Below are positions 12,001 to 20,266 of a stretch of DNA of 64,000 nucleotides, in pieces. Position 1 is the first letter of the stretch; each line of letters starts with the position of its first letter. The stretch spans positions 38,560,373 through 38,624,372 of the forward strand of contig NC_087251.1 of the NCBI RefSeq assembly GCF_037042905.1. Reading direction: 5' to 3'. The translations under genes were made by a program, and so were the position numbers. This stretch comes from Lytechinus pictus. Taxonomy: Eukaryota; Echinodermata; Echinoidea; Temnopleuroida; Toxopneustidae. Under the pieces are notes generated by a model, which saw only the letters and a list, made by a program, of their open reading frames with translations, was not told the DNA's origin and ran no database searches.

Positions 12001-15000
12001 GTCAGAAAAAAGGTTATTTTACAGGTATTGGATATCGTTGTCTCAATGCCTGTGATAAGTTAACCAACATCATTTCTGCAGTCAAGGGGGAACCAGGATT
12101 TTCCAAATGGGGGGGGGGGAGCATTTTGTACAGGAAAAATTATTCCCCAAAAAATATAGGATGTGCCCCCCCCCCCACCTGGATCCGCCACTGTCTGTAA
12201 TTTTCATTCAGTTTGTTACATTCTTGATTGAAATGTACCCATATTACCTTTTTATAGTTAAACTTCTTCAATAACATACTGTACATGTAAGTATTAGTGT
12301 GTGGCATTGCTATTAATCTGTTGGACAAGATGTAATTCCAGTTAACCCACATTTCCTGTAAGCCCTATCATGAGTTGTTGAAGTACACAATGCAGGCGAG
12401 ACTTCCAGGGGCATTCCACTTGTTGTGACATAGAGCCCTGTTTTTGCCTACCGGAGGTAGGACTCGAACCTGTTTGACAAGGGATGTCTGACCACCCACG
12501 CTGAAGTTTTAGGTCACCACCCACCTGTTACATCTAGAAAATTGCTTGGCTGAGGTCCGACTGAGGCCTACACATGTACCTGGGGTAGGGAAGTAAATTT
12601 CGATTGTTCCTTTCCGTGGTCAGTCCTGGGGCCTGTCTTACAAAGAGTTATGATTGATCCGATCAATTGCAACTATGGAAATCCAGCTACGTCAACTTCT
12701 AAATTGTCTGTTTGGTCCAAAAATTTTCGAGATATGATGCATATTTATACATTCAACTTTTTCTTGAACATACAGAAGACATTGTGCCAATATCCTGCGA
12801 AAAAAGTTATGACATTGATGGATTTCCATATACCATTTCCATTGTATCATCGTAGCCCTTTGTAAGACGGGGGGCCCTGGGCTCCGTCTTACAAAGAGTT
12901 ACGATTGATTCGATCAATCTCAAGTGTATGGAAATCAATCAACGTCATAATTTTTTCTCTAGGAAATTTGCACAATGTCCTTTGAAAACAAAGAGAAGCA
13001 AACTGAATTTTGAAGAAAACTGAATGTATGAATATACGTCATATCTGGAAAATATTTTGAACAAACATATATTTTAGATGTTGATGGCTTAACATAGTTG
13101 CGATTGATCGGATCAATTGCATCTCTTTGTAAGACGGGCCCCTGGTGTATTAAATTCCTGACCACTTTTGGTTCATCTGAAGGTAGAGACCATAATTTCA
13201 ACTTCTAGAAACAATAAGGATTTGAAAGTGGTCTAGAACAAGTGGTGACTATCAGTGTCTTACTCAGGGCATACATAAATGATTTATTTGACCTACCCTG
13301 TTGAGCATTTTGGCCCAGTGGATTAGTCTCCAACTTTGAAACAGAGGGTCTTTGGTTCAAATCCCAGCCATGGCATAATTTCCTACAGAAGTTGATCCAT
13401 ATTGTGCTGCACTCAACTCAAGTGAGGTAAATGGGTACTCACTAGGATTGATTCCTTGGCCCCGTCTTACAAAGTGTTACGATTGATCCAATCATTGTAA
13501 CTCTAAGGAAATCCATCAGTGTCGTAATTTTTTCTACAGAAAATTTGCACAATGTCCTTTGTAAACAATGAGAAGCATAGTGAATTTTCAAGAAAACAAG
13601 GAATGCAAGAATATACATCATAGTTGGAAAATAATTTGAACGAACATTCATAATAGATATTGACGTTGCTGGCCATCCACAGTTGTGACTGATTGGATCA
13701 ATCACAACTCTTTGTAAGACCCTTGAATGCCCAATGCTGTAAATGGCAGCTTAATCTGAAGCCGTTAATGGTAATACACCTTGGAATAGATTATTCCTAG
13801 ACAGAGGCCTTATTTTGATAACTATTATTAGTAGTTGGTAATATTACCATCTGCCAAAAAAAGAGAAAAAGATATTGCACTATTGTTGTCAATGGGCATT
13901 CATGGTTTAAGAACAGGGCCCTGTCTTACAAAGAGTTGCGATTGATCTGATCAACCTCAACTACGGATGGCCAGCAATGTCAACATCTTAAATCAAGTTT
14001 GTTCAAGATATTTTCTAGATATGATGCATATTCGTACAATCATTGTTCTTTTGAAGATTCAGCGTGATTCTCTTTCAAAGGAGATTGGGCAAATTTCCTG
14101 TAGAAAAAAAATTATGGTATGGATGGATTTCTTTATAGTTGATATTGATTGGATCAATCGTAACTCTTTGTGAGATGGGGCCCAGATGCTTTCTTTAGAA
14201 AATTGCAGGCTTGACAGACAGCCAGTGATGTTTGCAAACAGGAACCCAAGTAATGTAGTTATATTATTGGCGATCTGCTAGATAAATATGATCAAAATTG
14301 ATCAATATTCAAGACTATTGATATTATCGCCAAATTATAGGCATCAAATGTTTTAGTGAAGACAGCACATCATCGTGCATTTTACACTGTAATTGGATCG
14401 TCTGTGATGATCCAGTGCTTCATCTAGCTGGTTCTCGCTGACTCACTTGTAATTATTTTTCACAAAAGATGAAACAGAGTTGGTTTTCATGTTGCATTTT
14501 TGGTTTTTTGGACCAGTAGGTTCAATTATCTGCATTAATTCCTGAATGACGACAATGAATTAACATGATTACTGTGCATCCTCGTACCAAGCCTTGAAAT
14601 AAGCAGCTGCAGACCGGGGGCAATTTTTCAAAAAAATTTCCCCCGGCTCACGGGCTTTTTACAGGAACCGGGGGCGATTAAAAATAATATATATAACGGT
14701 GAACCAGACCGCAAATTTTTTTATAGTAAGCGCAGCTCCTGCAATTTTTTAATTAGTACATGAATAGCATGCTAAGTATTAGGCTTATTCAAACATTTAA
14801 GAAATCAGATTTAAATGTTTAAGTGTGTTTTGACACCCTCACTCCACATCCCTTTTACAACCACACATACCGTATGGGTACTAGTATTCAACCCGGCATA
14901 GTTCAAAGATTTTGACATATTCCCCAAAATATTTAGAAATAGGGAATTTATCTTAATTTCATACCTTTGTTATTTCCAGGGTAATCTGTTGTCAGTATTT

Positions 15001-18000
15001 TCTTTATCAATCTGTCGACTGTATGTGCAGAGGATTGAATTATGCGGCGATGGCCTTTTGCACTGAATGGTACTAGTATTCAACCTAGTGAGGATTGATA
15101 GCAAATCTTAAAAGGGTTTGGATTGCTAAATTAGATCTAGATCTATGTAAGTCTCTTGCTTTGATTAATTCCCTGTTTGGTTTCATCTCAAATGGTCTAG
15201 TCCATAGTCGGTTGGGACAAGGTCAGATTGAGAGACAGGGCCAAAGTTTCATCACTAGGTTGAATACTAGTGCCGACGGATTGAATACTAGTGCCAAAAA
15301 CCGTCGTCGTATAATTCGATCGCCCGCGCACACAGTAAACTGGTTGAAGAAAAAAATAACGGAAAAGAATAACCAGCATTTGCTCTTGGAAATAAGACAG
15401 GTCTAAAATTCAGGTAAATTCTATATTTCTGTATATTTGAAGAAACTCTCCAAACGGGTTGAATACTAGTACCCTTACGGTACATGGGCTTATTTATTTT
15501 TCATCTTTAATGAACCACGAACAATGAACCCCCCCCCAAAAAAAAAAAAATAATGATAAAAATAAATGAATAAAATAAAAATATAAAAAAGAGAGAGATG
15601 AAGAAAGAAAGAATTCAGATCAAATAATAATAAATTTAGAAAAAAATAAATAATTTTTAAGGTTTTTTTTCATAGTTAGAATCACGGGTGTGGGTGAGTG
15701 TTTGTGTGTGATTGTGACTGTGAGGTGCACTTGGATTGCATATAAATTATGTTAAAGAAATGAAGAAATGAAATCAATATCTAACTCAGTCTATTCAAAT
15801 TCCAGCACATAGCCACAGGCTATGTAGTGTATTGTAGGTTCATGTACCTTAAGTTTTTCACAAGTTATTTGAAAACGCAGACCCCACAGAAAATGCCTTT
15901 CATTCTGGGAGAGTCTAAATTTGGTGAAAATGTATTCATTAATAACTTAAATATTCATCACAATGAAGAAATCATAAAGTTTTTTGACATTTTTCAAAAA
16001 TTAACATGAAATCTAAACTCTATCTGAAACGGAAAATCACCATCACTTAGGCCATTACTGATAGAATTCTCACCCAGAGCTCTGGCAGAGAACATGAGCT
16101 CAAACTGGCTAGCTTAGACCACACTCAAGTGCACGGCGTCCTCCCGTTTTTTTTTAGATGGAGCCTTGTTTGATGATTTATTGTCTGATATTTACCCCTC
16201 TCCAAGAAAGAAATTAAAAAGCTACAATTCACAACTATAGGCTAAGTGATTTCGGATTATTAAGGCTCCGTTTTCATTGTGAAGGAGGTGATGAAATGAA
16301 AATGAAATGAAATCCATATGTTAATTTTCAAAATAGACATGTAATTAAATACCCCCAAAATTTGCTTTGCCCAATTGATCGTGGGCCCGGCAGCCACTGT
16401 GCAGCCCCAGATCAATGAGGCTGTATCCCTTTAATCGTTGAACGCCAAACAGGGTAGCAGCTACTCCCATCTTTTAATTTCTTTTGGTTTGATGCGGCCG
16501 GGTTTGAACTTCTGACCTTCCGGTTGTGAGACGCACACACTACCAACTGAGCCAACACACTGGCATGAAACCCTAATTGGAAAAGGCATTGTCTAGTATT
16601 TGTGATGTGTGCTGGGTAATATGGCCTGCTGGCAGTATTGTGGGTTGCACAAATTATCTACTACCATGGGTGTGTTTCACATAGAATGAAGTGTGACTTA
16701 AGAGTCGTACTCAGTTGGGTGCGTTATAAAACCCATCTTTGCATTGTTCAGATCATGCGTACTGGACACGCATTGCTGTGTGTCTATCAATCAGATAATG
16801 TATTATTAAAATAACATGTGAACGCTGGCATTTAAGCACGACTCTAAGTCACACTTCATTGTTTGTGAAACACCCCCAGGTTATTCCTTGCTTCAGAAAT
16901 GTTTCCTATATACAGTAAATATTAATTCATCACTTTCTCCCTGGTACATGTAATTTAAAGAAAAACAACTGTATTGAAATTCACTTCAATTTGTCTCGAG
17001 ATCCCAGTTTATTTGAAAGATTGGCCGCTATGTAATACTAAATTTGTAAATGAATCAACATTGGTATTCTAAGAGTTGACAGGCAGAAAGCCTTGGCTTA
17101 AAAATTTGAATTTGAGAACAATGATGTTTAAGGATTTTTTTCAATCACATCTATCCAGGACTTGAGTGTAAAGTTTCTCATTTAGATTACGTATGATATT
17201 ATAAGCAGGCATGGTTTACCTTCTTGCTGTAAGCGAATATATACAGCATTAAGAAAATGACTTGATATCACTGTTCTCAAAATCACTGATTGAGTTAAGA
17301 CCTTTTTACTGTTATGTTCTTTGCAGGCACAGGTGGGATTTGTCATTTTATTTTTTATGACACCTAGATAGATCCTTGCCATTTGATTGGTTGTTTGATA
17401 TTGATCATTCGACCCATTTTACAATGACATCATCAAACATACAATTTGGCTCCATTCATTGTGCAATTTTGGATCCATACGATTTTGTCAATTGCACGCG
17501 TGCTAAGACCACCGGCATTACACGTGAATTCATTCGCACTTGCAATGTGTATTACTGTGTATTTATGTGGCAATCTGCAGACTGCGCCCGCCCAGCTGCT
17601 TAAACTGTATGAACTTTGACTTCTAAATTCTTAAATGTCAAATGACAAGGATCCATATTCAGATGTCATATAAAACAAAATAATGAATGTTTTGTCAATC
17701 GCGCAATGGACAGAATGTTTTATTCAGTGAGAGATGAAAAGGTTCAACCCAGCTACGCCTCATTGAATAGATCATCAACTTTCACCTCATGAAATATTCT
17801 GTCCATTGCACTCATAAACATTCGTTATTTGTATACCATTGTATGTTTCTTGATTTTGTTGTAAACTGAATCTATTAGGTTATAAATGGTGGTTCATGTC
17901 ATCTATTTTTTGTTAAATCCTACATACATCCCTTTTGCTCCAACATGGTATTCATACTTTTCATGTGACATAGGCCGGTAGTCATTCCACAACACCGATT

Positions 18001-20266
18001 AGTGTAATTCTTTATAAACAGGTATTTACAGTATAAGATGGGGTGCTTTCACCTTTTTAATATGGTTAATTTGGGGCATGGCATGATCTTTAGGTTTTAA
18101 AGAGATCGTGGTAAAATGTGAAGTGCATGATTCAAGGAAGAGTAGCATTTGTATCATTTAATATTCCATTCATACATAAGTGTAGAGTCCAGTGTTTTTT
18201 TTTCCAACTGTTTACTATCAAAACTGCCATTGTTTCATATCTAGCCCCCTTGCTCAGCTATTTTTTTCATGCCTGCAATTCAGAAGTGAAACGTAGATCT
18301 ATGCCACTTTTCTAATGGTGGTGACTTCATCAACATCAAATCTTAAAGGACAAGTCCACCCCAACAAAAATTTGATTTGAATAAGAAGAGAAAAATTCAA
18401 CCAGCATATATAGCACTGACAATTTCGTCAAAATCGGATGTAAAATATTAAAGTTATGACATTTAAAAATTTTGCTTAATTTCACAAAACAGTTATACAT
18501 GTATGCACACCCTGGTCGGTATGCAGATTAGGGGACTGATGACATCATCCACTCCCTATTTCTTTTGTATTTTATTTTATAAAATGTGAAATATTCTAAT
18601 TTTCTCCTTATTTTCATGTGAAACTAAGTTTTTTCCTCCTTGAACATGTGGAATTGCCAATATTATAACAATTTATGATTCAGTCCAGTTGGTCCTTATT
18701 GTCAAATCTGTAAAAATTGAAAAATTGTATCATTCAAAAAATAAAAAGACAAAGGAAATAGTGAGTGAGGGACATCATCGACTCTCTCATTTGCATGTCA
18801 CTGATTTGTGAAAAATAAGCGAAACTTTAAAACGTCAAAACTTTCTTATTTTAGATCCGATTTGGATGAAATTTTCAGCGTTCAAAGGATTAATGATAAT
18901 GAAAAGTGTTTGATATTTCAATATGACATCGTCAACATTCCTGCTGTATTGAATTCTGTCATTCAGGAGGCAAGACGGCCAGAGCTGTTCCACTTGTTAT
19001 TTGAGTTGTTTTATGTTTTTGTTTTTGTTTAATCTCAGCTTGATGAGGCATCCATCATGCCTATCATGAAGGAAGACTTCACCGAGGATAATTTCCCAAT
19101 GCTCTACCAGTTTCACAATGGTGTGTACCTAGAGAGTCCTGAAGATCCTGAGGAAGATGAAGAGATAGCCAGGCTGAAAGAACATCTAGAGGATCTCCAT
19201 GAGAGAGCAAGCAGGTAAGACAGGCTCACTGCATTCATTTACATTTGTTTTTCCATACACGGGAGAGAGGCATGGGCCTAGGGCTTGTGTTAGTCCAAGG
19301 CCACATCACCTGCTGTGCTGCCTGTGAAATTCCCCTATTGAAATTCCCTGTTCAAGATATAATAACCCTTATCATTATCATTACCATTACTAACATGTAC
19401 TACCATCATCATCATCACCATAATCACCATCATCATCGCCATCACCACCATCATCACCACCATCATCATCGCCATCATCATTACCATCATCATCATCGTC
19501 ACAGTCATCATCAACATTATCATCATCACCATCATCATCATCGCCATCATCATCATTATCACTATCACCAACCACTATCATCATCACCATCATCATCAAC
19601 ATTATCATCATCACTATCATCATCACCACTATCATCATCACCATCATCATCAACATTATCATCAACATTATCATCATCATCGCCATCATCATCATCACCA
19701 CTATCATCATCATCATCATTGCCATCACCATCATCATCACCATCATTATCACCGTCACCATTGCCGCTGCCACTACTTTCAACCATCATCATTTATCATT
19801 ATCATCATCATCTTCATCATCACCATCATCATCATCATCATCATTATCATAATCACCACCAACGCCAACACCATCATTGCTGCTGCCACTACTTCCAACC
19901 ACAATCATCATCATCATCACCATTGTCACCATCGTCATCATCATAATCACCACCAACACCATCACTGCTACCGACACCACCATCATCATCATCACCACAT
20001 GATATACTGTAGGAAAGACTAACTGAACACTATATAGAATGTTCAACTTTAATCATTCAGTCTTGATAATTGTTCCCATGTTTCTTCAGTAGACTCATAA
20101 TCCATTTCATCTCTCTTCTCACAGATCGACCGTTCACTTTGTGAAGCCAATCACGTGTATCCTGTGTGACGTGCAATGCTACTCACCTAGAGATCTCTAC
20201 TATCACCTCCAGAATACTGCTCACTTAGAACAAGAACAAGCCCTGGAACCGCCTCCTCTAGTATGA
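1989..20266 (+). CDS. TDRD9: Tudor domain-containing protein 9 (TDRD9-like), 3'-terminal eleven coding exons
   Basis: Joined exons: 1989-2107, 3490-3594, 5193-5315, 6140-6424, 7135-7205, 7502-7708, 8660-8798, 10764-10879, 11603-11672, 19039-19214, 20125-20266. All junctions are GT-AG and the phases agree throughout, giving about 516 residues. TDRD9 is an RNA helicase-Tudor protein of germ granules that acts with PIWI proteins in piRNA-guided transposon silencing. Seen here: an extended Tudor domain (exons 1-3; FFVDYGNREVIP is the typical core, followed by AFECVLAGIKP), a conserved middle (VDRNSVNSVALS, ALICMLFAPTIELR), an acidic helical segment, and a terminal C2H2 finger. The DExH helicase and HA2 domains must lie to the left of position 1. 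The identity rests on recognising the Tudor plus the post-Tudor signature. Another Tudor helicase is possible but less likely. The 7.4-kb ninth intron is packed with mobile elements. Confidence 0.82.
2108..3489 (+). other. TDRD9 intron without recognised elements
   Basis: AT-rich intron. I see no SINE head, clear inverted termini or exon-like frame here. The short open frames are stops-by-chance gaps. Confidence 0.6.
3490..3594 (+). CDS. TDRD9: TDRD9 exon: Tudor core FVDYGN
   Basis: Preceded by TTTCCAG and followed by GTGAAA, phase 0 to 0, 35 codons. It contains FFVDYGNREVIPEKYLRYLP. The aromatic residues and Asn of the VDYGN motif form part of the cage that binds methylated arginine in Tudor proteins. 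An intron splitting the domain after the third strand is common in the family. Confidence 0.9.
3714..3933. mobile_element. MITE-like element with GGGCGTTGCAAGAAA termini
   Basis: The left end GGGGCGTTGCAAGAAA and the right end TTTCTTGCAACACCCCC are near-perfect inverted repeats around 220 bp of AT-rich DNA containing further TTGCRATYRATTG palindromic motifs. A partial relative lies at 38680-38825. It is non-coding, inside a TDRD9 intron. Confidence 0.65.
4128..4610. repeat. 56-bp minisatellite built of 16-bp GACCAA submotifs
   Basis: The repeating pattern is GACCAATCAATGTTTA, then GACCAAATTGATAATA, then a 24-bp GACCAAGTGACGG-type block. About eight degenerate units are present, with some units losing one block. 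The GACCAA/TTGGTC motif also builds foldback elements at 32480-32905 and 61936-62350. Confidence 0.85.
5080..5175. mobile_element. Possible LINE 3' tail
   Basis: AATAAAATATCAGTCAATCAATC, read at about 5150-5174, resembles the AATAAA plus short tandem tail (TCAA/CAAT units) that ends many CR1/L2-type LINEs. No coding remnant is visible upstream, so the call is weak. Confidence 0.3.
5193..5315 (+). CDS. TDRD9: TDRD9 exon: end of Tudor barrel and start of SN-like extension
   Basis: Acceptor ACGTAG, donor GTGAGA, phase 0 to 0, 41 codons. It begins AFECVLAGIKPLYKLPHNQW, the usual continuation after the Tudor strand (ala-x-x-cys-x-leu-x-gly-ile-x-pro), and ends in an amphipathic helix. Confidence 0.85.
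5398..5535. mobile_element. Short foldback element, AGCGTTTCATGAA family
   Basis: The left end GGAGCGTTTCATGAAG and the right end GATGAAACACTCCC form inverted ends, with CAGCCAATCAAAATCAAGGA internally. Similar short elements with the same ends and internal CCAATCA motif lie at 29209-29345 and, more diverged, at 8525-8575, 32022-32095, 38130-38240 and 61812-61935. Confidence 0.55.
5566..5888. mobile_element. MITE with AGCCCGGCGCAGACTATGCGAT termini
   Basis: The left end AGCCCGGCGCAGACTATGCG is matched at the right by CGCATAGTGTGCACTGGGCT in inverted orientation. The element is about 320 bp, non-coding, in the TDRD9 intron. Confidence 0.7.
5971..6075. repeat. GAT/TGA trinucleotide microsatellite
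   Basis: A run of GATGAT units with GGT, GAG and GTC interruptions, about 100 bp, lying about 65 bases before the acceptor of the TDRD9 exon at 6140. Confidence 0.9.
6140..6424 (+). CDS. TDRD9: TDRD9 exon: extended Tudor C-terminal part and charged linker
   Basis: Acceptor TTTCTACAG, donor GTGAGG, phase 0 to 0, 95 codons. It starts IFSVVDGVVRLDLYNT, a beta hairpin typical of the SN-like half of extended Tudor domains, then turns to a highly charged helical segment rich in Glu, Arg and Gln. An internal AAGGTGAAT near 6269 resembles a donor, but the frame stays open and protein-like beyond it. Confidence 0.85.
6580..6840 (+). mobile_element. tRNA-derived SINE (diverged copy)
   Basis: The A-box-like GGGGCCTTGTTGATTAGTAT and the B-box-like GGGTTCTAATCCCAGCC are followed by the family body (ATTAATCCATGAACTGC, GGGTACCAGCAGGAATTAAT) and a GCGCTATATAAATA tail. 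It is the same family as the copies at 13305, 23557 and 59709. Confidence 0.75.
7135..7205 (+). CDS. TDRD9: TDRD9 exon: post-Tudor domain start
   Basis: Acceptor CTTCCAAG, donor GTAAGT. It enters in phase 0 and leaves with two bases of a Lys codon. It encodes VYLHGPHSPYEINFASMTRV, a conserved TDRD9 segment. Confidence 0.82.
7502..7708 (+). CDS. TDRD9: TDRD9 exon: conserved region VDRNSVNSVALS
   Basis: The acceptor AG is at 7500-7501, within a CTA-rich tract. The donor is GTATGT. The exon enters with one base (completing Lys) and leaves with two bases of Arg. It contains VDRNSVNSVALS and ALICMLFAPTIELR, the strongest TDRD9-family signatures in the window. Confidence 0.87.
7745..8197 (+). mobile_element. 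3' fragment of a LINE retrotransposon
   Basis: The frame 7747-7947 encodes the tail end of a LINE reverse transcriptase: ARTNNALNSFVIV, then WNKFPQSIRSSPTLPIFKNS, then a lys-tyr-leu-phe end. This matches the Arg-Thr-Asn...Trp-Asn-x-x-Pro...Phe-Lys pattern at the C-terminus of CR1/Jockey-like RTs. The element ends with AATAAAACTTGAACTTGAACTTG, a typical tandem tail. It is 5'-truncated and sits between two TDRD9 exons. Confidence 0.7.
8660..8798 (+). CDS. TDRD9: TDRD9 exon: LTGLLCGLGWDPV segment
   Basis: Acceptor TTGAACAG with a weak pyrimidine tract, donor GTACCT. The first base completes the Arg codon and the exon ends in phase 0. It encodes RTNSKMTRLTGLLCGLGWDP and an acidic run, collinear with the previous exon. 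Confidence 0.83.
8849..9381. mobile_element. Tc1/mariner-type MITE with TA target duplication
   Basis: The left terminus CAGTGCGTCCCACAAAAAAG and the right terminus (reverse complement) CAGTGCATCCCAGAAAAAGG are inverted repeats of about 25 bp. TA lies on both outer sides (8847-8848 and 9382-9383). The 533-bp interior has no transposase frame, so it is a non-autonomous copy. Confidence 0.8.
9385..9520 (+). mobile_element. Heavily diverged SINE fragment
   Basis: GTGGTGTGGTCCCGAGCCTC...AAGCAGAGGGTCATG...TTTCAAACCCACGCCAGCAG retains the spacing of the tRNA-derived SINE head, with a damaged B box. The body is unrecognisable. Confidence 0.4.
9890..10400. repeat. Degenerate tandem repeat, about 180-bp period
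   Basis: GCAGAATAACTTTGACYT occurs near 10102 and 10281. GTGTGTTTCATTTAAAATT-type blocks occur near 9997, 10152 and 10331. The units have diverged by point changes and small indels. Confidence 0.6.
10385..10690. repeat. Dispersed repeat beginning TATACCCCAGCCAAG
   Basis: TTATACCCCAGCCAAGCAATG, then GGGGGTACATAGAAATCAGTG, then two copies of ATCTTGCGYTTCGAACTACTT (10473, 10635). This is typical multicopy intronic sequence. The 127-codon frame across it has no conserved features. Confidence 0.5.
10764..10879 (+). CDS. TDRD9: TDRD9 exon: helical segment MNGLRFAINLALASKD
   Basis: Acceptor TGTGTATTAG, donor GTAAGA. It enters in phase 0 and leaves with two bases of Gly. An unbroken antisense frame covers this exon but has no protein-like features. 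Confidence 0.83.
11108..11420. repeat. Dispersed repeat related to the one at 1-345
   Basis: It begins with the small palindrome GTCTCGCCTGAATAGCAGAAGCGAGAC. It then carries GGTAATCAAGTATTTCTGACC, AGGTCATGTGACCAAGGTCA and GCAATGCTGCTATATTGATT blocks, seen in similar order at 60-330. Confidence 0.6.
11603..11672 (+). CDS. TDRD9: TDRD9 exon: short segment ending in SYAWDQ
   Basis: Acceptor TTCATTTTAG, donor GTAAAT. The first base completes Gly and the exon ends in phase 0. It encodes LFTAKRTRVDNPVNYRHSYA plus WDQ. Confidence 0.82.
11686..11960. mobile_element. MITE copy 1, GTCTTACAAAGAGTTGCGATTGAT family
   Basis: The left end GGGTCCATCTTACAAAGAG and the right end CTCTTTGTAAGACGGGGCCC are inverted repeats that extend inward with the palindrome GATCCGATCAATC. 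It is about 275 bp and starts 14 bases after the donor of the TDRD9 exon ending at 11672. Five copies lie in this intron. Confidence 0.85.
12627..12877. mobile_element. MITE copy 2, same family
   Basis: Ends GGGGCCTGTCTTACAAAGAG and CCTTTGTAAGACGGGGGGCC. The internal GATGATGCATATTTATACATTCA-type block is shared with copies 1 and 5. Confidence 0.85.
12878..13143. mobile_element. MITE copy 3, same family, abutting copy 2
   Basis: Starts GGGCTCCGTCTTACAAAGAG immediately after copy 2 and ends CTCTTTGTAAGACGGGCCCC. The interior is in the opposite orientation to copies 1, 2 and 5. Confidence 0.85.
13305..13810 (+). mobile_element. tRNA-derived SINE interrupted by a MITE
   Basis: The SINE head (GGCCCAGTGGATTAGTCTCC, GGTTCAAATCCCAGCCATGG) and body run to GATTCCTTG at 13456. 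The body then resumes at about 13723 with CCTTGAATGCCCAATGCTG, matching the intact copy at 23557. The MITE at 13457-13722 lies between, with CCTTG on both sides as the probable target duplication. Confidence 0.8.
13457..13722. mobile_element. MITE copy 4, nested in a SINE
   Basis: The left end GCCCCGTCTTACAAAG is intact. The right end CTCTTTGTAAGAC has lost its last few bases. It interrupts the SINE at 13305-13810, so this MITE is younger than that SINE copy. Confidence 0.83.
13916..14183. mobile_element. MITE copy 5, same family
   Basis: Ends GGGCCCTGTCTTACAAAGAG and CTCTTTGTGAGATGGGGCCC. The GATTGATCTGATCAA and TTGATTGGATCAATC inner palindromes are present. Confidence 0.85.
14870..15480. 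mobile_element. TIR element with repeated ACTAGTATTCAAC motifs, TA flanks
   Basis: The left terminus CCGTATGGGTACTAGTATTC and the right terminus (inverted) CCGTAAGGGTACTAGTATTC are 25-bp inverted repeats ending in CAACCC, flanked by TA on both sides. The core motif also occurs at about 15068 (direct) and 15257 and 15279 (inverted). There is no transposase frame. Confidence 0.75.
15530..15670. repeat. A-rich low-complexity tract
   Basis: Poly-C, poly-A and AAATAAA-type sequence with GAAAGAAAG blocks. It has no coding or structural features beyond composition. Confidence 0.7.
16375..16570 (-). mobile_element. Second tRNA-derived SINE family, minus strand
   Basis: On the minus strand the head reads TTGGCTCAGTTGGTAGTGTG (A box), CGTCTCACAACCGGAAGG (anticodon-arm-like) and AGTTCAAACCCGGCCGC (B box). 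A non-tRNA body with GCAGCTGCTACCCTGTTTGG follows. It differs from the CCCAGTGGATTAG SINE family. Confidence 0.6.
16668..16877. mobile_element. MITE with GGGTGTGTTTCACA termini
   Basis: The left end GGGTGTGTTTCACATAGAAT with GAAGTGTGACTTAAGAGTCG, and the right end CGACTCTAAGTCACACTTC with TTTGTGAAACACCCCC, are inverted repeats of about 40 bp. Confidence 0.75.
18343..18895. mobile_element. Foldback element, GGACAAGTCCACCCC family, right end worn
   Basis: It begins AAAGGACAAGTCCACCCCAA. The first 130 bp (CGTCAAAATCGGATGTAAAA) recur inverted near the end (TTTTAGATCCGATTTGGATG). A better preserved copy is at 36084-36676. Confidence 0.7.
19039..19214 (+). CDS. TDRD9: TDRD9 penultimate exon: acidic linker
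   Basis: Acceptor AATCTCAG, donor GTAAGA. It enters in phase 0 and leaves with two bases of Arg. It encodes FHNGVYLESPEDPEEDEEIA and a Leu/Glu-rich helix. It follows a 7.4-kb intron, but the reading phase is preserved. Confidence 0.82.
19388..20000. repeat. CAT/CAC trinucleotide microsatellite, about 600 bp
   Basis: Almost uninterrupted CATCATCAC-type triplets with TAT, CGC and GCC variants, in the last TDRD9 intron. All long open frames here, on either strand (poly-His, poly-Ser, poly-Asp or poly-Met), are composition artefacts. Confidence 0.95.
20125..20266 (+). CDS. TDRD9: TDRD9 terminal coding exon: C2H2 zinc finger and stop
   Basis: Acceptor TTCTCACAG. The first base completes Arg and TGA is at 20264-20266. 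It encodes a U1/JAZ-like C2H2 finger, CILCDVQCYSPRDLYYHLQN followed by TAH: Cys-x2-Cys-x12-His-x5-His. It then runs through a Glu/Pro tail. Directly downstream, the same DNA recurs as decayed tandem copies. Confidence 0.85.

Noticed and set aside
19245..19946. A 233-codon His/Ser-rich open frame and several Asp/Met-rich antisense frames
   Set aside because: They are translations of a CAT/CAC trinucleotide microsatellite. Every frame is open because the triplets contain no stops. The true exons on either side skip the region in phase.
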